Source: Petrosia ficiformis
Lineage: Eukaryota > Porifera > Demospongiae > Haplosclerida > Petrosiidae
DNA: 64,000 nt
Assembly: GCA_947044365.1 (NCBI GenBank)
Contig: OX345638.1
Coordinates: 10,560,701-10,624,700 of the forward strand
Direction of reading: 5' to 3'
In this document: positions 22,201 to 30,719 of the stretch, in pieces
Layout of the letters: the number at the start of each line of letters is the position of its first letter
Numbering within the stretch: the first letter of the stretch is position 1
Made by a program: the position numbers and the translations under genes
The notes under the pieces: generated by a model
What the model was told of the DNA's origin: nothing
The model's input: only the letters and a program-made list of their open reading frames with translations
Databases searched by the model: none

Positions 22201-25200
22201 TGCAGAACCCGTGAAAGCTGTCAATCGAGAAAATCCCGAGTCAGTCTAGACGCACACTGATGCAAACCATATTACCTGGGAGACCATTTCAAAGAGTGGC
22301 GATGGACATTCCTGGACCACTCCCAAAAACAGAAAGAAGAAACAAATATATCCTCGTAATTGGTGACTACTTCATGAAGTGGATGGAAGCTATACCTATC
22401 CCTGACATGGAAGCTACTACAGTATCTCGTAAATTCGTTGACAACTTCATTTGTCAATTTGGGTGCCCTGATCAGATACATACAGATCAAGGTCGCAACT
22501 TCGAATCAATGCTGTTCAAGGATATCTGTAGATTGCTGAATATTGAGAAAACTCGTACCACCCCATACCACCCACAGTCGGATGGGCTTGTAGAGAGGTT
22601 TAACAGAACTCTATTCAACATGTTGAGCATAACTGCCACAGAGGATCCAGATAATTGGGACCTACAACTTCCACAGTTAATGTGTGCCTACCAAACGAGC
22701 ATCCAAGAAACAACTAACAGCACTCCATTCCATCTCGTGTTTGGACGAGAAGCCCGACTACCAGTTGATGTGATGTTTCATCTGCCATACAAGGAGAAAG
22801 AAGTCCCACTCCCCATCATGCCATTAAATTGAGAGAAAGGTTTCAAAACTGTTATGAAATGGTCAGGAAACACATGAAACTAAAACAAGAATGGCAAAAG
22901 ACACTGTATGATCGTTCAGTTAGGGGGATCCCTCTGAAACTTGGAGATCTTGTGTGGTTGCACTCTCCAGCAGTACCTCGTGGTCAGTCCCATAAACTTC
23001 ATCAACCCTGGCAAGGACCATTTACCATTGTGAAAGTTATCAATGATGTTACCTATCGGATACAATGCAAAAAGAATTTGAGGAAACGTTTTGTTGTACA
23101 CTTAAAACCATACTTTGTGTACGTTTAAAACCATACTGTGAAATCCACCAAGCTGATGACCATCAAACTGGAGGGAAACCTACTAATAATAACCAAGTTG
23201 TGAATGAACCTCAAACAAATAGACCTATGATTGATGAAGACGATGAATACTTGTATTACTATCAAGTGTACACACCAGATCAACCAACTCTACCAACACC
23301 TCGAAGATCTACTCGAAATCGACACCCACCTGTCCGATATGGGGAATTCATTACCCACTAACCTATACTCTCTAAGAAAGGAGGGAGAGTGATGTAGCAA
23401 CCCTGATTTTTAGAACAATACGTATATATAATAATTGTGTTTATGGTTTTGTAAATGGTCATATATTTGTCTCTAACTTGTAACTATAAAAGCACCACGA
23501 TTTATTCAATAATAGAGTCCAATTCTGAAAACTCACAAGTCAGAATCATGGTAACCAAATGGTAAGCTCAGACCTCCTTAGGACAGTTGCCTAGGGGGGG
23601 GGGGGGGCAATTGCCCTTCCTGCCCCCCCTGTAGACCCACCCCTGCTATCATGATAATGTTATATAAATATATTCACCTCGGGCTCTGCCAACAATTAAT
23701 TATATACAGGAGGGTGATAACACAACAGAAATAGCATGTGTCTCTTGTAACAGTAGCACTTTGCTTCTCTTCTCTTGTCATTAATATCAGTAACTTCCAC
23801 ATGTAATTGCACACTCACAAATATTAAATTAGAAAATGTTGATATATTGATAACCACCATATTATTAGGCAGAGGGGGTGGAAACAGCACACACGCTTAA
23901 ATTGTACACTCTCGTAATAATCATGATATATATAGTGTGAAACATTGCGACAATTTAAGGATGGGCTTCAATGCTGGAATTGCTAATATCAAATCATAAA
24001 TCTGCCCTGAATATATCAATTATTCTGATATATTGCCCACAACTACTGCTATTAGCACAATGTCATCACATATAAATAATTACCTGTTTGGGTGGTTCAT
24101 CAGGTGGAAAATCACGAGAATCATCAACTTGTGGCATATCTATGAGAAATAAATGTCTTTCAGTATTAATCGTTAATTATTAGTTTATGTAGGAGCCCAT
24201 ATAATGATAGAAAGTGGAAGAGTATAATTCCATTTTATATCATAATATATTCCTGGTTTATGATGTAATATAAACTTGACATAGTGATAAACTTTAGAGT
24301 AGAGTTGGTACTACAACTACACCAGCAGATCCAAGGTGGATCGTTGGGGACCCTTCCTCTTCCTTTCGTTTTAATTAATATGAACTCTCTGTTACTGAGG
24401 TCGGCAATAAAATAAAATAGAACCGCCTCTCCACAAAAGCTCGTTTTAATTGGTCAAAGCATATTCATGTTGTTTTTACAAAACGTTACCAAGTGGGATT
24501 TGAATCAAATGAGCTATAGAAGAAAAAAAAATAACAGAGAGGAAGTCGAACCAAGGACCATCAACAAACAAACAATGTTCTTTTGGTTGTTCATTCATTT
24601 AGTTGACTCGCACTAAATGGGGCTTACTCTGATTGCTATAATGAAGGCATGTGATACTGACATTAATATTATGCTAAATGTTGTTACCCAGTACTAAAAC
24701 TAGAACTATGTTTCATACCCAACACTAAAACAGTCAATTTTGAGGTTTTACTACCTCTCAGTAAACAGTTCATCACAGACTTGTATAAAATACTTGCCAC
24801 AAGTATAACTATAACACATAAATACAAGTTTCCATCTTAAAAAGCAGCAGCTCAATCACAAGCACATGCATAAATAATGAATAATGATGGCCCTTCAAAC
24901 TACATACAATTGTACATATAACATTGAATGTATAGAATTTTGCAATGGAAATATTTTCTCACCTTGTTCTTCTGTGGAGACACTATCAGATGACGTGTCT
25001 TTCACATACTTTCCTGAATTCAACTATATGACAAGGAAATTTTATAATTATAATATTACACTGTGTTGCATTAAACATATCAAGGTGGGGTTCATAAGTT
25101 TAAATTGAACTTCCATCTAGCTTGAACAATTAGCAGACATAACCATGCCACACCTTAAATAATTAATTACAGATGTGTGATCCTAAATTATTAATAATGT

Positions 25201-28200
25201 TCTTGTAATTATTAGAATCATGGTAAGCTCAGACCTCCTTAGGACAGTTGCATGGGTAATACTGTATAGTCTATTCTTCATTGTACTTTGAAAAGTCATC
25301 AAGTTCATTATCACATTGTTGTAGTGCTATGAGGTGACCTATCATATTCATTCACTCAAAGCTTACATTCTTTGATTGCAATGTAAATTCAACTTCTCTT
25401 TTCTTCTACCCAACCACTGTTAGTGAGAATGAAACATGCGCCAAATATGAACCAACATTTCATTTTTCTCGGATTTGCCACTGCATTGGAATCAGCAATA
25501 TTCCATTCAGAATTAATAGTTCAACATACTTATGTACCATCAAACACCATCAAATAGAATACATTAATATTGAGCAAATACGTTTTGTCAATAGTATAGT
25601 GATGAAATGAATTTTCATTTTCCTGATACTGAACAAATATTTAAATATTCATTGGCTCACTTGTCATTACTTGATTTTGGAGGAGAAATATTAAATATTA
25701 GCTCAAAATGTTGCTATTACTACAATAGACATTTATATAAACAGCATCAGTGATGTTATTGCATGTTCTTTATGTACTTTAGAAAGCTAGAAAGCCAGTA
25801 ATATAGAACAAGAAACCTTTTAAGCATCATATTTGTTTCTATAGCATGTTCTTGTTTCTGCACATGTAAACAAACATTTAAATACCAAAATATACTTTTG
25901 AATCAGCATGGGTGGGGTAACCTTCTAACCTTGTCTCTCTTGAGGATTTCAAATCCTCCAATGGTAACAGAGAGTACTCTCATTTTCCTCAAATCCCCTT
26001 CATTACTTGTTACTAGTCTTTTCAGCTCTTCGTGAAGATGATGTGGAGCATAGCAGATCACGATAATGGAGTTGCCCTCATTTACTACCTTCACAATCAC
26101 ATGTTTTGCTTCATAATGAAAAGCTTTTCTGAGTAAACTTTGTATATCACTCAGTGTCGTCTTATCACCTTCCCATTCTAAAATAAACTTTACTTTCTCT
26201 GGTTTCAGAAGATTTTTACGTGAGTGCTTCATAAAATCTTGACCATAGGAATGTTCTGTTGGGATTCTCTTGCAAAATGCTTCAATTGAATCATCAAATA
26301 TCTTGATGAGATTGATTGCATCTTGCAGCTCAAAATTTTCAGCAACAGCTTGAAGATGTTTTGTGTTAATCAATGAAGTGTGATCGGAAACGACAATCAT
26401 TGCTTCTTCCATTGATTTGGCAGCTCTAGCATCATCTCTGAATTCCGGACGAAGGCTCAAAAAGTACTTTAGGCCTTCTAAAGAAATGGCATTATCTTTG
26501 AGAATCTTTATCATCTTAGTGATGAGTATATGGAGCTCTTTTCTCTTTTCTTCAAACTGAGATTGATAGTACTCAGATATCACATAAGATTCTGGATAAT
26601 CATCAGACTGTATGGTAGGTAGAGAGTACAACAGAAATATAATTTCTATCAAAACATTTGTTCACAAGAGCATAAGATCAAATTTTAAGAAGCAAAAGAC
26701 CGAATTTGTCATTTTCTAAGCAAATTTTATGTGACCTAATTTTTGTAAAGAGACATTTTCCAATTGAACAATTCCTTACATTTAATCGCTCGTCATTCTA
26801 CCTGTTTGTACAGGAAATCAATGAAAATGGGTAACTGAGAAGATTAATAATAGCTCTTCGTGGTTACTAAATTTGATTGACATCCTGTAAGAATGGTGAC
26901 CAATTAAAGATAAGTGTTTGATCAAAATTACCTTGCAGAAAGTGTCCCTTTAGATCACATTATTATTAATAAACCATGAATAATTCTAGCTGTTCTAGCT
27001 AGAGATTAAAATAATAATGCAATTTTGTGTATTGGAAACTGTATGTATGAATATAGTATAAACAGATTCAACTTTAAATCACCACGACTCAACTATGAAT
27101 ATGATTTATATTGCTTATACACCTGCATGTTTGTTGGGAATCATATTATTTTGTATCCGTCGGGTTTGGCCACAGAATGAAAATATATAGTATAACTAAT
27201 ATGTGTATAACCTATCTTTCTTGTTATGATACATTCTGTGCTGAACCATACAAATGGCTTCTTCTTTCACGAAACCATTTATATTATCGCTATTGCTATT
27301 AGCACAATTTCATTACATTACCTGTTTGGGTGTTTCATTGGGTGAAGGAGAAAGGAATTCATCACCATGAGGAGGTGGTTTATCTATGAGGAATAAAATG
27401 TCGAGCATAATTAATTGTTAATTATTAGTTTATGTAGGAACTCATAATGATAGAAAGTATAAGAGTACTCTTCCACTTTCTATCATTATAGGATATAGGG
27501 TCCCTGGTTTATGATGGAATAATAAATTGAACATAATTATAGTTTAGATTATACTTATATAAACGTCACAGTACATTTGTTCTAGTACTTTGGTGGTACA
27601 ATTACAGGGCGGATCCAAGAAAGGTCAGTGGTGTCACATAACCTCATCTGTCCTTCTAATTTAATCAAAACGAATTCACTGTTACTATCTACTAGTTGAG
27701 GTCAACAATTAATAACATAGAACCACATATCCAGAAGAGGTCACTATGATTGGTCAAAGCGATTTCATGTTATTACAATATAGGAAAAAAAGATAATAGA
27801 AAAGTATTTGGAAAAGGGATCTTTAGCTACGAAGCATGTTGTTACGTGGAAGTGGTATTTCATTTTGTTGCCAAAGCCATCTTGTTCCTGTGCTTTTTTG
27901 GTTTTGATATATATCCCTACATACTCTTTCATCTTTTAAAATGTTTTTTATTATTCTTTTTAAACTACTTTCAGTATTCATTTCGCATGCCATACGTGGT
28001 CAAGGTTTAACTGGTATAGTTAACACATTGTGTGTGAGTGAGGTTTCATTTGGTCAATAATTTAGTGATGCACCGATAATCGGATTGACCATTTGATGCC
28101 GACGAATATGGGATATTTTAGTGTATCAGTTATTGGCAAATTCCTACTGATAGCCAGCCGATATTAATTGCACATGACATGAGCAATATCAATTCCATAC

Positions 28201-29427
28201 ATGTTCGAATCTCTTATTACAGCCCATTGCACTTACCATGTTGCTATTTATAAACACTAATTTTGAACTAAACTCTGTTTGGCTTGACTTTGCCGATTGC
28301 CTTTTTTTTGGCTTTAATTTCCATTATACGCGTACTTTCTTGCAGTTCTTCGAATGTCATGATGTAACCATGCGCTGTTTATAAATAACCGTTCACATAA
28401 GACTGTAATAAATATGTACAGGATCCCATAAGATCTTATGGGCTCAGAATAGTCTATACATCAGGTATGTCTGAACCCAACCCCGATTAGCTACCGGTAC
28501 TTTTCAATGTTCTCAAAATCTGAGTTTATTGTCTTATGTACTTCTGGCGATGTACTTTCATAGTAAGAGTAGGTCACTAAATAATTAAATGTGAATTTAT
28601 TCTACTATAGTCACGTATAACGCACTGAAATAAAGATATGACTCTGTTTAATAAGGAATGCAATCTAGAAAATATGAAGTATTGAGATATGTCATTTGAT
28701 TCTATTGAACTGCCAATTTGTTCTTCACTTTCTTTGTAGAATTTGGTATTATATCGTCATCACAGATTCACTTCCAAAATGAATGCACTAAAGTGCAGAA
28801 CCCTCGCTAGCTACTGCTAAACAGCATGGCTTCAGAACAACTTTGCCTAAGTAACATATTGCAACAGCCAGGAACACACCACACTAAGAAATTAGTAGTA
28901 CATCATGAATATGCAAATTATGGGGATAGCATGGCCATCAGATCTCTTGAGAACTAGCGAATTTCTGGACAAAACTTCACAAATAGCTGTATAAACACTC
29001 GTTAGGACGATAGACAAAGCTCAAGAAACAAAGCTTCAAAGAGACAAAAGTTAGTGGTTCAGTGTTTTCTGCTGACATCAGCAAAAACGAAAATATTTCC
29101 AAGATGGCGACAGATCGACGAGAGTTTACACGGCTGTTTCTCTGCAACAAGATGAGTTCAGAACAAATCCTTTAAATGTCGGCATTATGGATATATAGCG
29201 TCTTCAACCATGTGTCAACAAATTAGTATCATCAGGTATTTGCAAAGATTACATGGTAACACACAGACAGACACTGAGACACACACACAAACATAACCCT
29301 CTGCCTACACGCTCGGGTTAATTATTAATAAATTCTTCCATTGATTCATTGGTACTGGATCGATGTAAAATATCATGACATTATTTTTCTTTTTTATTTA
29401 TTTTACTAATTTTTTATAGATTATGTA

Positions 29428-29460
<33 letters not shown>

Positions 29461-30647
29461 AATTTTTTTTAAAGATAAGAAACAAATGCTGCTAATTAAT
29501 ACATGTGTAAATCTTGAATCTTTTCTGTTTCCCGCACTCATTTACTACAGGGACATTCTTGTTGATATTGACAAACCACTCTATGTAAACTTTGATTATT
29601 TAATAAAATTCCATTGCAATTATTATTACCATATGAATTTCTGCTGGCAAAGTGAAAACAAGCAGTAGGTGGTAAATACATGTATTCAAAATAAGAAATA
29701 ATATATGAGTTACACAAATGCACATGTAATATTATATACACAAAGTATCTTGTAGCTGGTTCATTAACTTTATTACAATAATTATGTGTGAAATTATCGA
29801 ATCGGTTATCAGTGTCAGTAGATATATGCATGTAATTATCAGCTATTGGATTATTGGTAAAAATCCATATCGGTACATCACTAGTCAATATTATAATCCA
29901 TGAAGTTTACACAACTATATTTTCTAATGTGGTTTGCTGGAAAGAGTTGTTAAGAAATTCAGTGATGTTAAAATCTTCTTTCACATGTTGCATATATGTG
30001 AAAAGGGCAGCGAAGTGAGTGTTTGCAATACAAGAGTCAATGAGAAATGTCTTTAAACCATACCTATAATGATACATACTACGAATATACTGAGTAGAAC
30101 ATGACTTTAAGCCTTATCTGCCTGTGTTATAATGTGTGTAGGTAGAGAGACCTGGTCTTAAGGCTAACTATGAGGTAAATTTGGTAATTCTCAAGCTTAA
30201 ACGTACACTAACAACTCATAACCATAACTACAAAGGTGTACAAGTACTTAACATAATTTAATCAATGCCCAACATAGATTGAATCAGATTTGCAGCCATG
30301 CATCTCTTAGCTGTTTTACATTATATGTTTATATTCTATCTGTACTTACCTGGAGCAGAATGAGTTCTTTTCTTAAAGGATCTCTGGTATTCATCTGCCA
30401 TATAATTCTCACCCACAGCTGTTGACCTCAGTGCTTGTAGGAGTTCTCTTCTAGTACATTTATGGCTAGGCATGGTACTCAACCATGTACTGAACATGGT
30501 TCTTCTACTGTCTTCAACGTTATTAGCATATTGTTTTGCTATCTCCTCCAAAGTACTATTTGCAAGGTCTAGTTGGATACCCAAGGCATGCCACTTAACA
30601 GTTCTAACCCGTTCTTGGAGTTCTTTCAGCTCTGGTCGCTCGTCCAT
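7192..30647 (-). CDS. Gene 1: Death - X - Y - ROC/COR - ankyrin protein (gene span)
   Basis: Exons in transcript order (plus coordinates): 30350-30647, 27322-27383, 25930-26607, 24963-25023, 24084-24139, 18566-18626, 17552-18396, 17444-17492, 13502-16681, 12749-12795, 12597-12692, then ten 99-bp exons from 10478-10576 down to 7798-7896, then 7192-7284. Every junction has GT and AG, and all phases match. The sum is 6516 bp, that is 2171 residues plus stop. Domain order is Death (about 1-95), X (about 120-345), Y (about 405-690), ROC GTPase with an internal repeat array, COR-like region, and ankyrin repeats to the C-terminus. The parts recall DAPK and MFHAS1 (ROCO family) in another order. I infer a cytosolic scaffold or NTPase switch signalling through Death-Death contacts. 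A gypsy element and several DNA transposons sit in its introns without touching exons. The model rests on splice sites read by eye; no transcript was available. Confidence 0.72.
7750..10725. repeat. Tandem array of 281-321 bp exon-plus-intron units
   Basis: The spacing of exon starts is 318, 318, 318, 321, 281, 281, 281, 281 and 281 bp. Each intron repeats the same blocks, including (ATA)n beside ATCTTGTG and the near-palindrome GTTATGACATCATAAC. The 281-bp units lack about 40 bp near the 'attagctatgtaaat' block. This is a DNA-level tandem repeat with an ankyrin exon in each unit. Confidence 0.85.
7798..10576 (-). CDS. Gene 1 ankyrin exon array (ten one-repeat exons)
   Basis: Ten exons of exactly 99 bp at 7798-7896, 8116-8214, 8434-8532, 8752-8850, 9073-9171, 9354-9452, 9635-9733, 9916-10014, 10197-10295 and 10478-10576. 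Each encodes one 33-residue ankyrin repeat with TPLHLSS, GHVDIVKVLLSHGAD and a C-terminal VKD. Each begins and ends in phase 0 and has a GTAAGTA donor and a TAG/CAG acceptor. Ankyrin repeats stack as protein-binding surfaces. The exons from 9354 to 10576 are almost identical to each other, introns included, which implies recent tandem duplication or gene conversion. Any exon could be skipped without changing the frame. Confidence 0.85.
11580..11762 (+). CDS. Short unrecognised frame inside the DNA element
   Basis: Encodes 57 residues from ATG at 11589 (context accatcATGG), starting MALSKKIYDIIDHLENLQRE, predicted mostly helical and charged. A TATA-like box (about 11494) lies some 95 bp upstream. 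It overlaps at its 3' end the opposing frame at 11687-11884. No family is recognised. It may be a captured gene fragment, or chance. Confidence 0.2.
   Translation: MTIMALSKKIYDIIDHLENLQRECVDEVKKEVSESYHLKHFPDRGVLFRLLCEEPSSLAT
11687..11884 (-). CDS. Short unrecognised frame, opposite strand, inside the DNA element
   Basis: A minus-strand frame from the Met at 11884 reads MAGSRSLALTAHLAKC and then LNTSEELLKCLKDCYP. Codon use is not obviously random, but there is no family match and no splice context. A GTTGCGAGG-like potential donor lies within it. Low-confidence fragment. Confidence 0.2.
   Translation of the reverse strand: MAGSRSLALTAHLAKCTDSIPLNTSEELLKCLKDCYPTLDIHVARLEGSSHNSLKSTPRSGKCLR
12597..12795 (-). 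CDS. Gene 1 exons joining ROC/COR to the ankyrin array
   Basis: Two exons. 12749-12795 (47 bp, enters with 2 nt, ends phase 0 at a GTATGT donor) encodes a polar linker containing ILTKEEQYKL. 12597-12692 (96 bp, phase 0-0) encodes a divergent 32-residue ankyrin repeat beginning DGDLFEAMW and containing ILLNKGANPN. Matching pairs occur in gene 2 (36958-37004, 36806-36901) and gene 3 (55114-55160, 54962-55057). This supports reading the ankyrin array and the ROC/COR exon as one gene. Confidence 0.75.
13263..13380. repeat. Foldback (hairpin) element in a gene 1 intron
   Basis: A 118-bp imperfect palindrome. The left arm starts TTATCGCACGGATACCGG and the right arm ends CCGGTGTCTGTGCGATAA, with internal pairing of GTTGGATACG and CGTATCCAAC. 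The same hairpin lies at 55685-55802 in gene 3, so it predates the gene duplication. It is probably a small foldback MITE. Confidence 0.65.
13502..16681 (-). CDS. Gene 1 large exon: ROC-like GTPase with internal repeats, then COR-like region
   Basis: 3180 bp, 1059 full codons, phase 1 in and phase 1 out. About 25 residues in is a P-loop, GTSGVGKTS (G1). Some 550 residues later comes GVDLGGQ (G3, Asp-x-Gly-Gly-Gln as in ROC and G-alpha), then VIGTCYDEY (G4-like, Asp at the NKxD/THxD position). Next is a COR-like stretch with LWYFHNLSIYLHFPG, VVFLDPQVLFDMLSQII and a helical subdomain ending YFIPCVLD. ROC-COR pairs are GTP-dependent dimerising switches. Unusually, about 430 residues of 37/40-residue repeats sit between G1 and G3. 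The C-terminus is Cys/His-rich (RCKIEGCTDSSFHLCHL) and might bind metal. Gene 3 has an equivalent exon 360 bp shorter. The ROCO assignment is by motif recognition and is fairly firm; nucleotide preference is unknown. Confidence 0.8.
14985..16275 (-). repeat. Coding tandem repeats (11 units of 37 or 40 aa) inside the ROC domain
   Basis: Units follow the pattern PLL-S-x-x-x-PKKKP, a short acidic/Ser stretch, TD-S-D-EQLQ and SGVQESKEK. The 40-residue type has KKKPDESLPTDYSPDKEQLQ; the 37-residue type has PKNKPQPTDHSSDEEQLQ. The two types partly alternate. Units are highly charged and probably disordered or weakly helical. Gene 3 has eight units: three (40+40+37) fewer. Several neighbouring units are almost identical at DNA level, so copy number is likely to vary. 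Confidence 0.85.
16901..16966 (+). repeat. tRNA-like (SINE-type) fragment
   Basis: The segment contains an A-box-like TGTGGTTAAAGTG and a B-box-like GGATCAAATCC within the arm CTAGGATCAAATCCTAG. The paralogue at 58963-59030 has a perfect CCAGG/CCTGG T-arm. The 5' and 3' ends do not pair as an acceptor stem, so it is not a working tRNA. It is probably the head of a tRNA-derived SINE. Confidence 0.4.
17009..17277. mobile_element. hAT-like MITE (TAGTGTTGTTTTAGT family)
   Basis: A 269-bp element with inverted ends TAGTGTTGTTTTAGT / ACTAAAACAACACTA and perfect 8-bp direct repeats acattaat on both sides (17001-17008, 17278-17285). The paralogous gene 3 intron (about 59055) has a single 'cattaatggatg'. 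The interior has repeated AACTATAACT-type blocks. A relative lies at 41766-41985. Confidence 0.8.
17444..17492 (-). CDS. Gene 1 short exon between Y and ROC
   Basis: 49 bp, phase 0 in, phase 1 out, with donor GTGATA and an acceptor TTAG. It encodes IAPHIKGAIESEPTPQ and supplies the first base of the split Glu codon at the start of the ROC exon. Gene 3 has the same exon at 59540-59588, also 49 bp. That conservation supports it. Confidence 0.7.
17552..18396 (-). CDS. Gene 1 domain Y exon (unnamed, about 282 aa)
   Basis: 845 bp, enters with 2 nt and leaves in phase 0 (donor GTATGT). The first part, with MENLYREINGYWYDRQRR and RLLQNELGLPVP, is helical. The last 100 residues have alternating strands and helices: LSNISSLHNSL, then a hydrophobic strand PGSLLLVFCYC, then LTRKQLTCLADLKIC, KVLSLRD. 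That end resembles the last third of domain X (GNSIIVICYAP) and modules common in Death and NLR-like proteins of sponges, cnidarians and molluscs, as I recall them. No enzyme motif is visible. Gene 3 has a clear orthologous exon at 59648-60495. Confidence 0.7.
18566..18626 (-). CDS. Gene 1 linker exon (type B, second copy)
   Basis: 61 bp, phase 0 in, phase 1 out. Encodes LNSRKCVKDTSSENVSTKEQ. It is nearly the same as the exon at 24963-25023, and the flanking intron is duplicated as well. The final G completes a Gly codon with the first bases of domain Y. Confidence 0.6.
18828..18993 (+). repeat. 5' LTR of the gypsy element
   Basis: Begins TGTAGCAACCC and ends AAGTCA. It contains a TATA-like CTATAAAAGCACC. 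It differs from the 3' LTR by a 16-17 bp internal duplication (CTGATACAACCCTGAT) near its left end and a few substitutions. Confidence 0.85.
19016..19840 (+). pseudogene. Gypsy gag, frameshifted
   Basis: Residues 1-140 from 19016 form a capsid-like gag region (FNLWLQRFELYV, LREQF, LHERRQ, FAGSLRVLADKAYP). The frame breaks near 19445 and continues in another frame with an in-frame stop at 19665. A CCHC zinc knuckle, CWNCGHQGHYRRDC, lies at 19752-19793. The coding potential is lost. Confidence 0.75.
19841..20273 (+). pseudogene. Gypsy aspartic protease region
   Basis: The segment has the retropepsin flap and C-terminal motif ECLLGADFL in an open frame of 139 codons. The expected Asp-Thr/Ser-Gly active site upstream (about 19850) reads DDAG, so it looks altered. 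A stop ends the frame at 20271-20273. Confidence 0.6.
20502..21740 (+). pseudogene. Gypsy reverse transcriptase and RNase H
   Basis: The RT core runs from about 20690 to 21430. It has VIRKKDG-like, LDLASGYWQ, FGLCNAPSAFQRLM and an intact catalytic YLDD, and the connection LRKFLGVSSYYRKF. Frame breaks occur near 20690 and 21430. The RNase H part shows DTDASREGLGAVLSQ then a stop near 21600, continuing in another frame with ERQYCATRREMLALVW. Not translatable as one protein. Confidence 0.85.
22060..23361 (+). pseudogene. Gypsy integrase, frameshifted
   Basis: An HHCC zinc-binding region (about 22090-22240) is followed after a stop by the DDE core from 22260. The core shows MDIPGP, HTDQGRNFE and GLVERFNRT, so all three acidic residues are present. 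Another break near 22830 leads to the C-terminal part with a GPY/F-like motif (LHQPWQGPFTIVKV). No chromodomain is seen. Confidence 0.85.
23393..23542 (+). repeat. 3' LTR of the gypsy element
   Basis: 150 bp, TGTAGCAACCC to AAGTCA, directly after the polypurine tract. It matches the 5' LTR apart from the missing short duplication and a few point changes. Confidence 0.85.
23543..24083. other. Intron of gene 1 with a poly-G / MITE fragment
   Basis: Contains a run of about 16 G (23591-23607) inside a CAGGGG-type repeat fragment (about 23585-23645, ending 'acccacccctgc') related to the element at 4099. The rest aligns with 43460-43958 in gene 2. A 64-codon minus-strand frame (23696-23890) is not conserved in that copy as an exon. 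Confidence 0.4.
24084..24139 (-). CDS. Gene 1 linker exon (type A, second copy)
   Basis: 56 bp, enters with 2 nt, ends phase 0. Encodes MPQVDDSRDFPPDEPPKQ. Gene 2 has the same exon at 43959-44014. It fits between the two type B exons in phase. Confidence 0.6.
24963..25023 (-). CDS. Gene 1 linker exon (type B, first copy)
   Basis: 61 bp, phase 0 in, phase 1 out, donor GTGAGA. Encodes LNSGKYVKDTSSDSVSTEEQ. It follows domain X in the transcript. The gene 3 counterpart is 62548-62599. Confidence 0.6.
25024..25929. other. Intron of gene 1
   Basis: Intronic. Bases 25024-25250 repeat the sequence around 18627-18827 plus 23543-23580, which shows the site before the gypsy insertion. 25661-25929 repeats the left edge of the window. 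No gene is seen. Confidence 0.5.
25930..26607 (-). CDS. Gene 1 domain X exon (unnamed, 226 aa)
   Basis: 678 bp, phase 0 to 0, with acceptor CATACAG and donor GTTAGA. The first half is helical (KRKELHILITKMIKILK, LEGLKYFLSL, LQDAINLIKIF). A middle conserved segment is YGQDFMKHSRKNLL. The final third is alpha/beta, with FILEWEGDKTTLSDIQSLL, VKVVNEGNSIIVICYAP, LHEELKRLV and VLSVTIGG. It is not an enzyme by any motif I can see. Gene 3 has a paralogue (63245-63931). Similar segments occur after Death domains in sponge proteins as far as I recall. I infer a regulatory or scaffolding domain. Confidence 0.7.
26608..27321. other. Intron of gene 1
   Basis: Intronic AT-rich sequence between the X exon and the linker exon. 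Its right part (from about 27172) matches gene 0 bases 281-432. Nothing else is supported. Confidence 0.45.
27322..27383 (-). CDS. Gene 1 linker exon (type A, first copy)
   Basis: 62 bp, enters with 2 nt, completing GAT after the Death exon, and ends in phase 0. Encodes KPPPHGDEFLSPSPNETPKQ. It is almost identical to gene 0's exon at 433-494. Confidence 0.65.
28063..29883. mobile_element. 1.8-kb inverted-repeat element, hAT-like, with nested repeat
   Basis: The ends TAGTGATGCACCGATA and (reverse complement of the right end) TAGTGATGTACCGATA differ at one base. The gene 0 intron lacks the element (sequence continuous near 1612). The flanks show no convincing 8-bp duplication. No transposase frame is present; a T-rich tract (29450-29470) and a nested repeat (28797-29320) fill the interior. 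Confidence 0.65.
28797..29320 (-). repeat. Dispersed 'cgtaggcggagggtta' repeat, copy 1
   Basis: Ends are 'accctcgctag' on the left and 'ctctgcctacacgctcgggtta' (read in two parts) on the right, with ACAC runs inside. The reverse complement matches 37173-37540, and a relative lies at 52231-53115. The repeat is shared among introns, probably a short mobile element of unknown class. Confidence 0.5.
30350..30647 (-). CDS. Gene 1 first exon: Death domain
   Basis: Encodes about 99 residues starting MDERPELKELQERVR. Death-domain features are KWHALGIQLDL, WLSTMPSHKCTR, LLQALRSTAVGE and ADEYQRSF. The start chosen is the Met conserved in all three paralogues. The frame extends upstream to another Met, but that part is not conserved in gene 0. 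The donor is GTAAGTA, phase 1. Confidence 0.8.
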
Positions 30648-30715
30648 GTTTGAGAAAGAAGGGTGGGGCCCGGGAGGAATTAGGGCGTGGCTACAATACT
30701 GCACATACAATTAAT
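30648..30715 (-). promoter_or_regulatory. Conserved promoter-proximal block of gene 1
   Basis: Immediately upstream of the start codon a GC-richer block is shared with gene 2 (45949-46015): 'gaagggtgggg' and 'agggcgtggct'. On the minus strand this includes GCCACGCCC, which looks like an Sp/KLF site. Gene 0 lacks the block. Promoter role is inferred from position and conservation. Confidence 0.4.
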
Positions 30716-30719
30716 TAAA

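Larger units (their letters stand above)
18828..23542 (+). mobile_element. Ty3/gypsy LTR retrotransposon (decayed)
   Basis: Two LTRs (166 and 150 bp) bound gag, protease, reverse transcriptase, RNase H and integrase in gypsy order. A candidate primer-binding site (TTGGTGTCAGAAGTAGGA) follows the left LTR and a purine tract (AAGAAAGGAGGGAGAG) precedes the right one. The element lies in plus orientation inside an intron of minus-strand gene 1. At least five frame breaks or stops separate the domains, so it is inactive. Its flanks rejoin to match the unoccupied paralogous sequence near 25213 with no visible target duplication. Confidence 0.9.

Noticed and set aside
23696..23890. Minus-strand frame as a gene 1 exon
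   Set aside because: The paralogous region in gene 2 does not keep the frame or splice borders.
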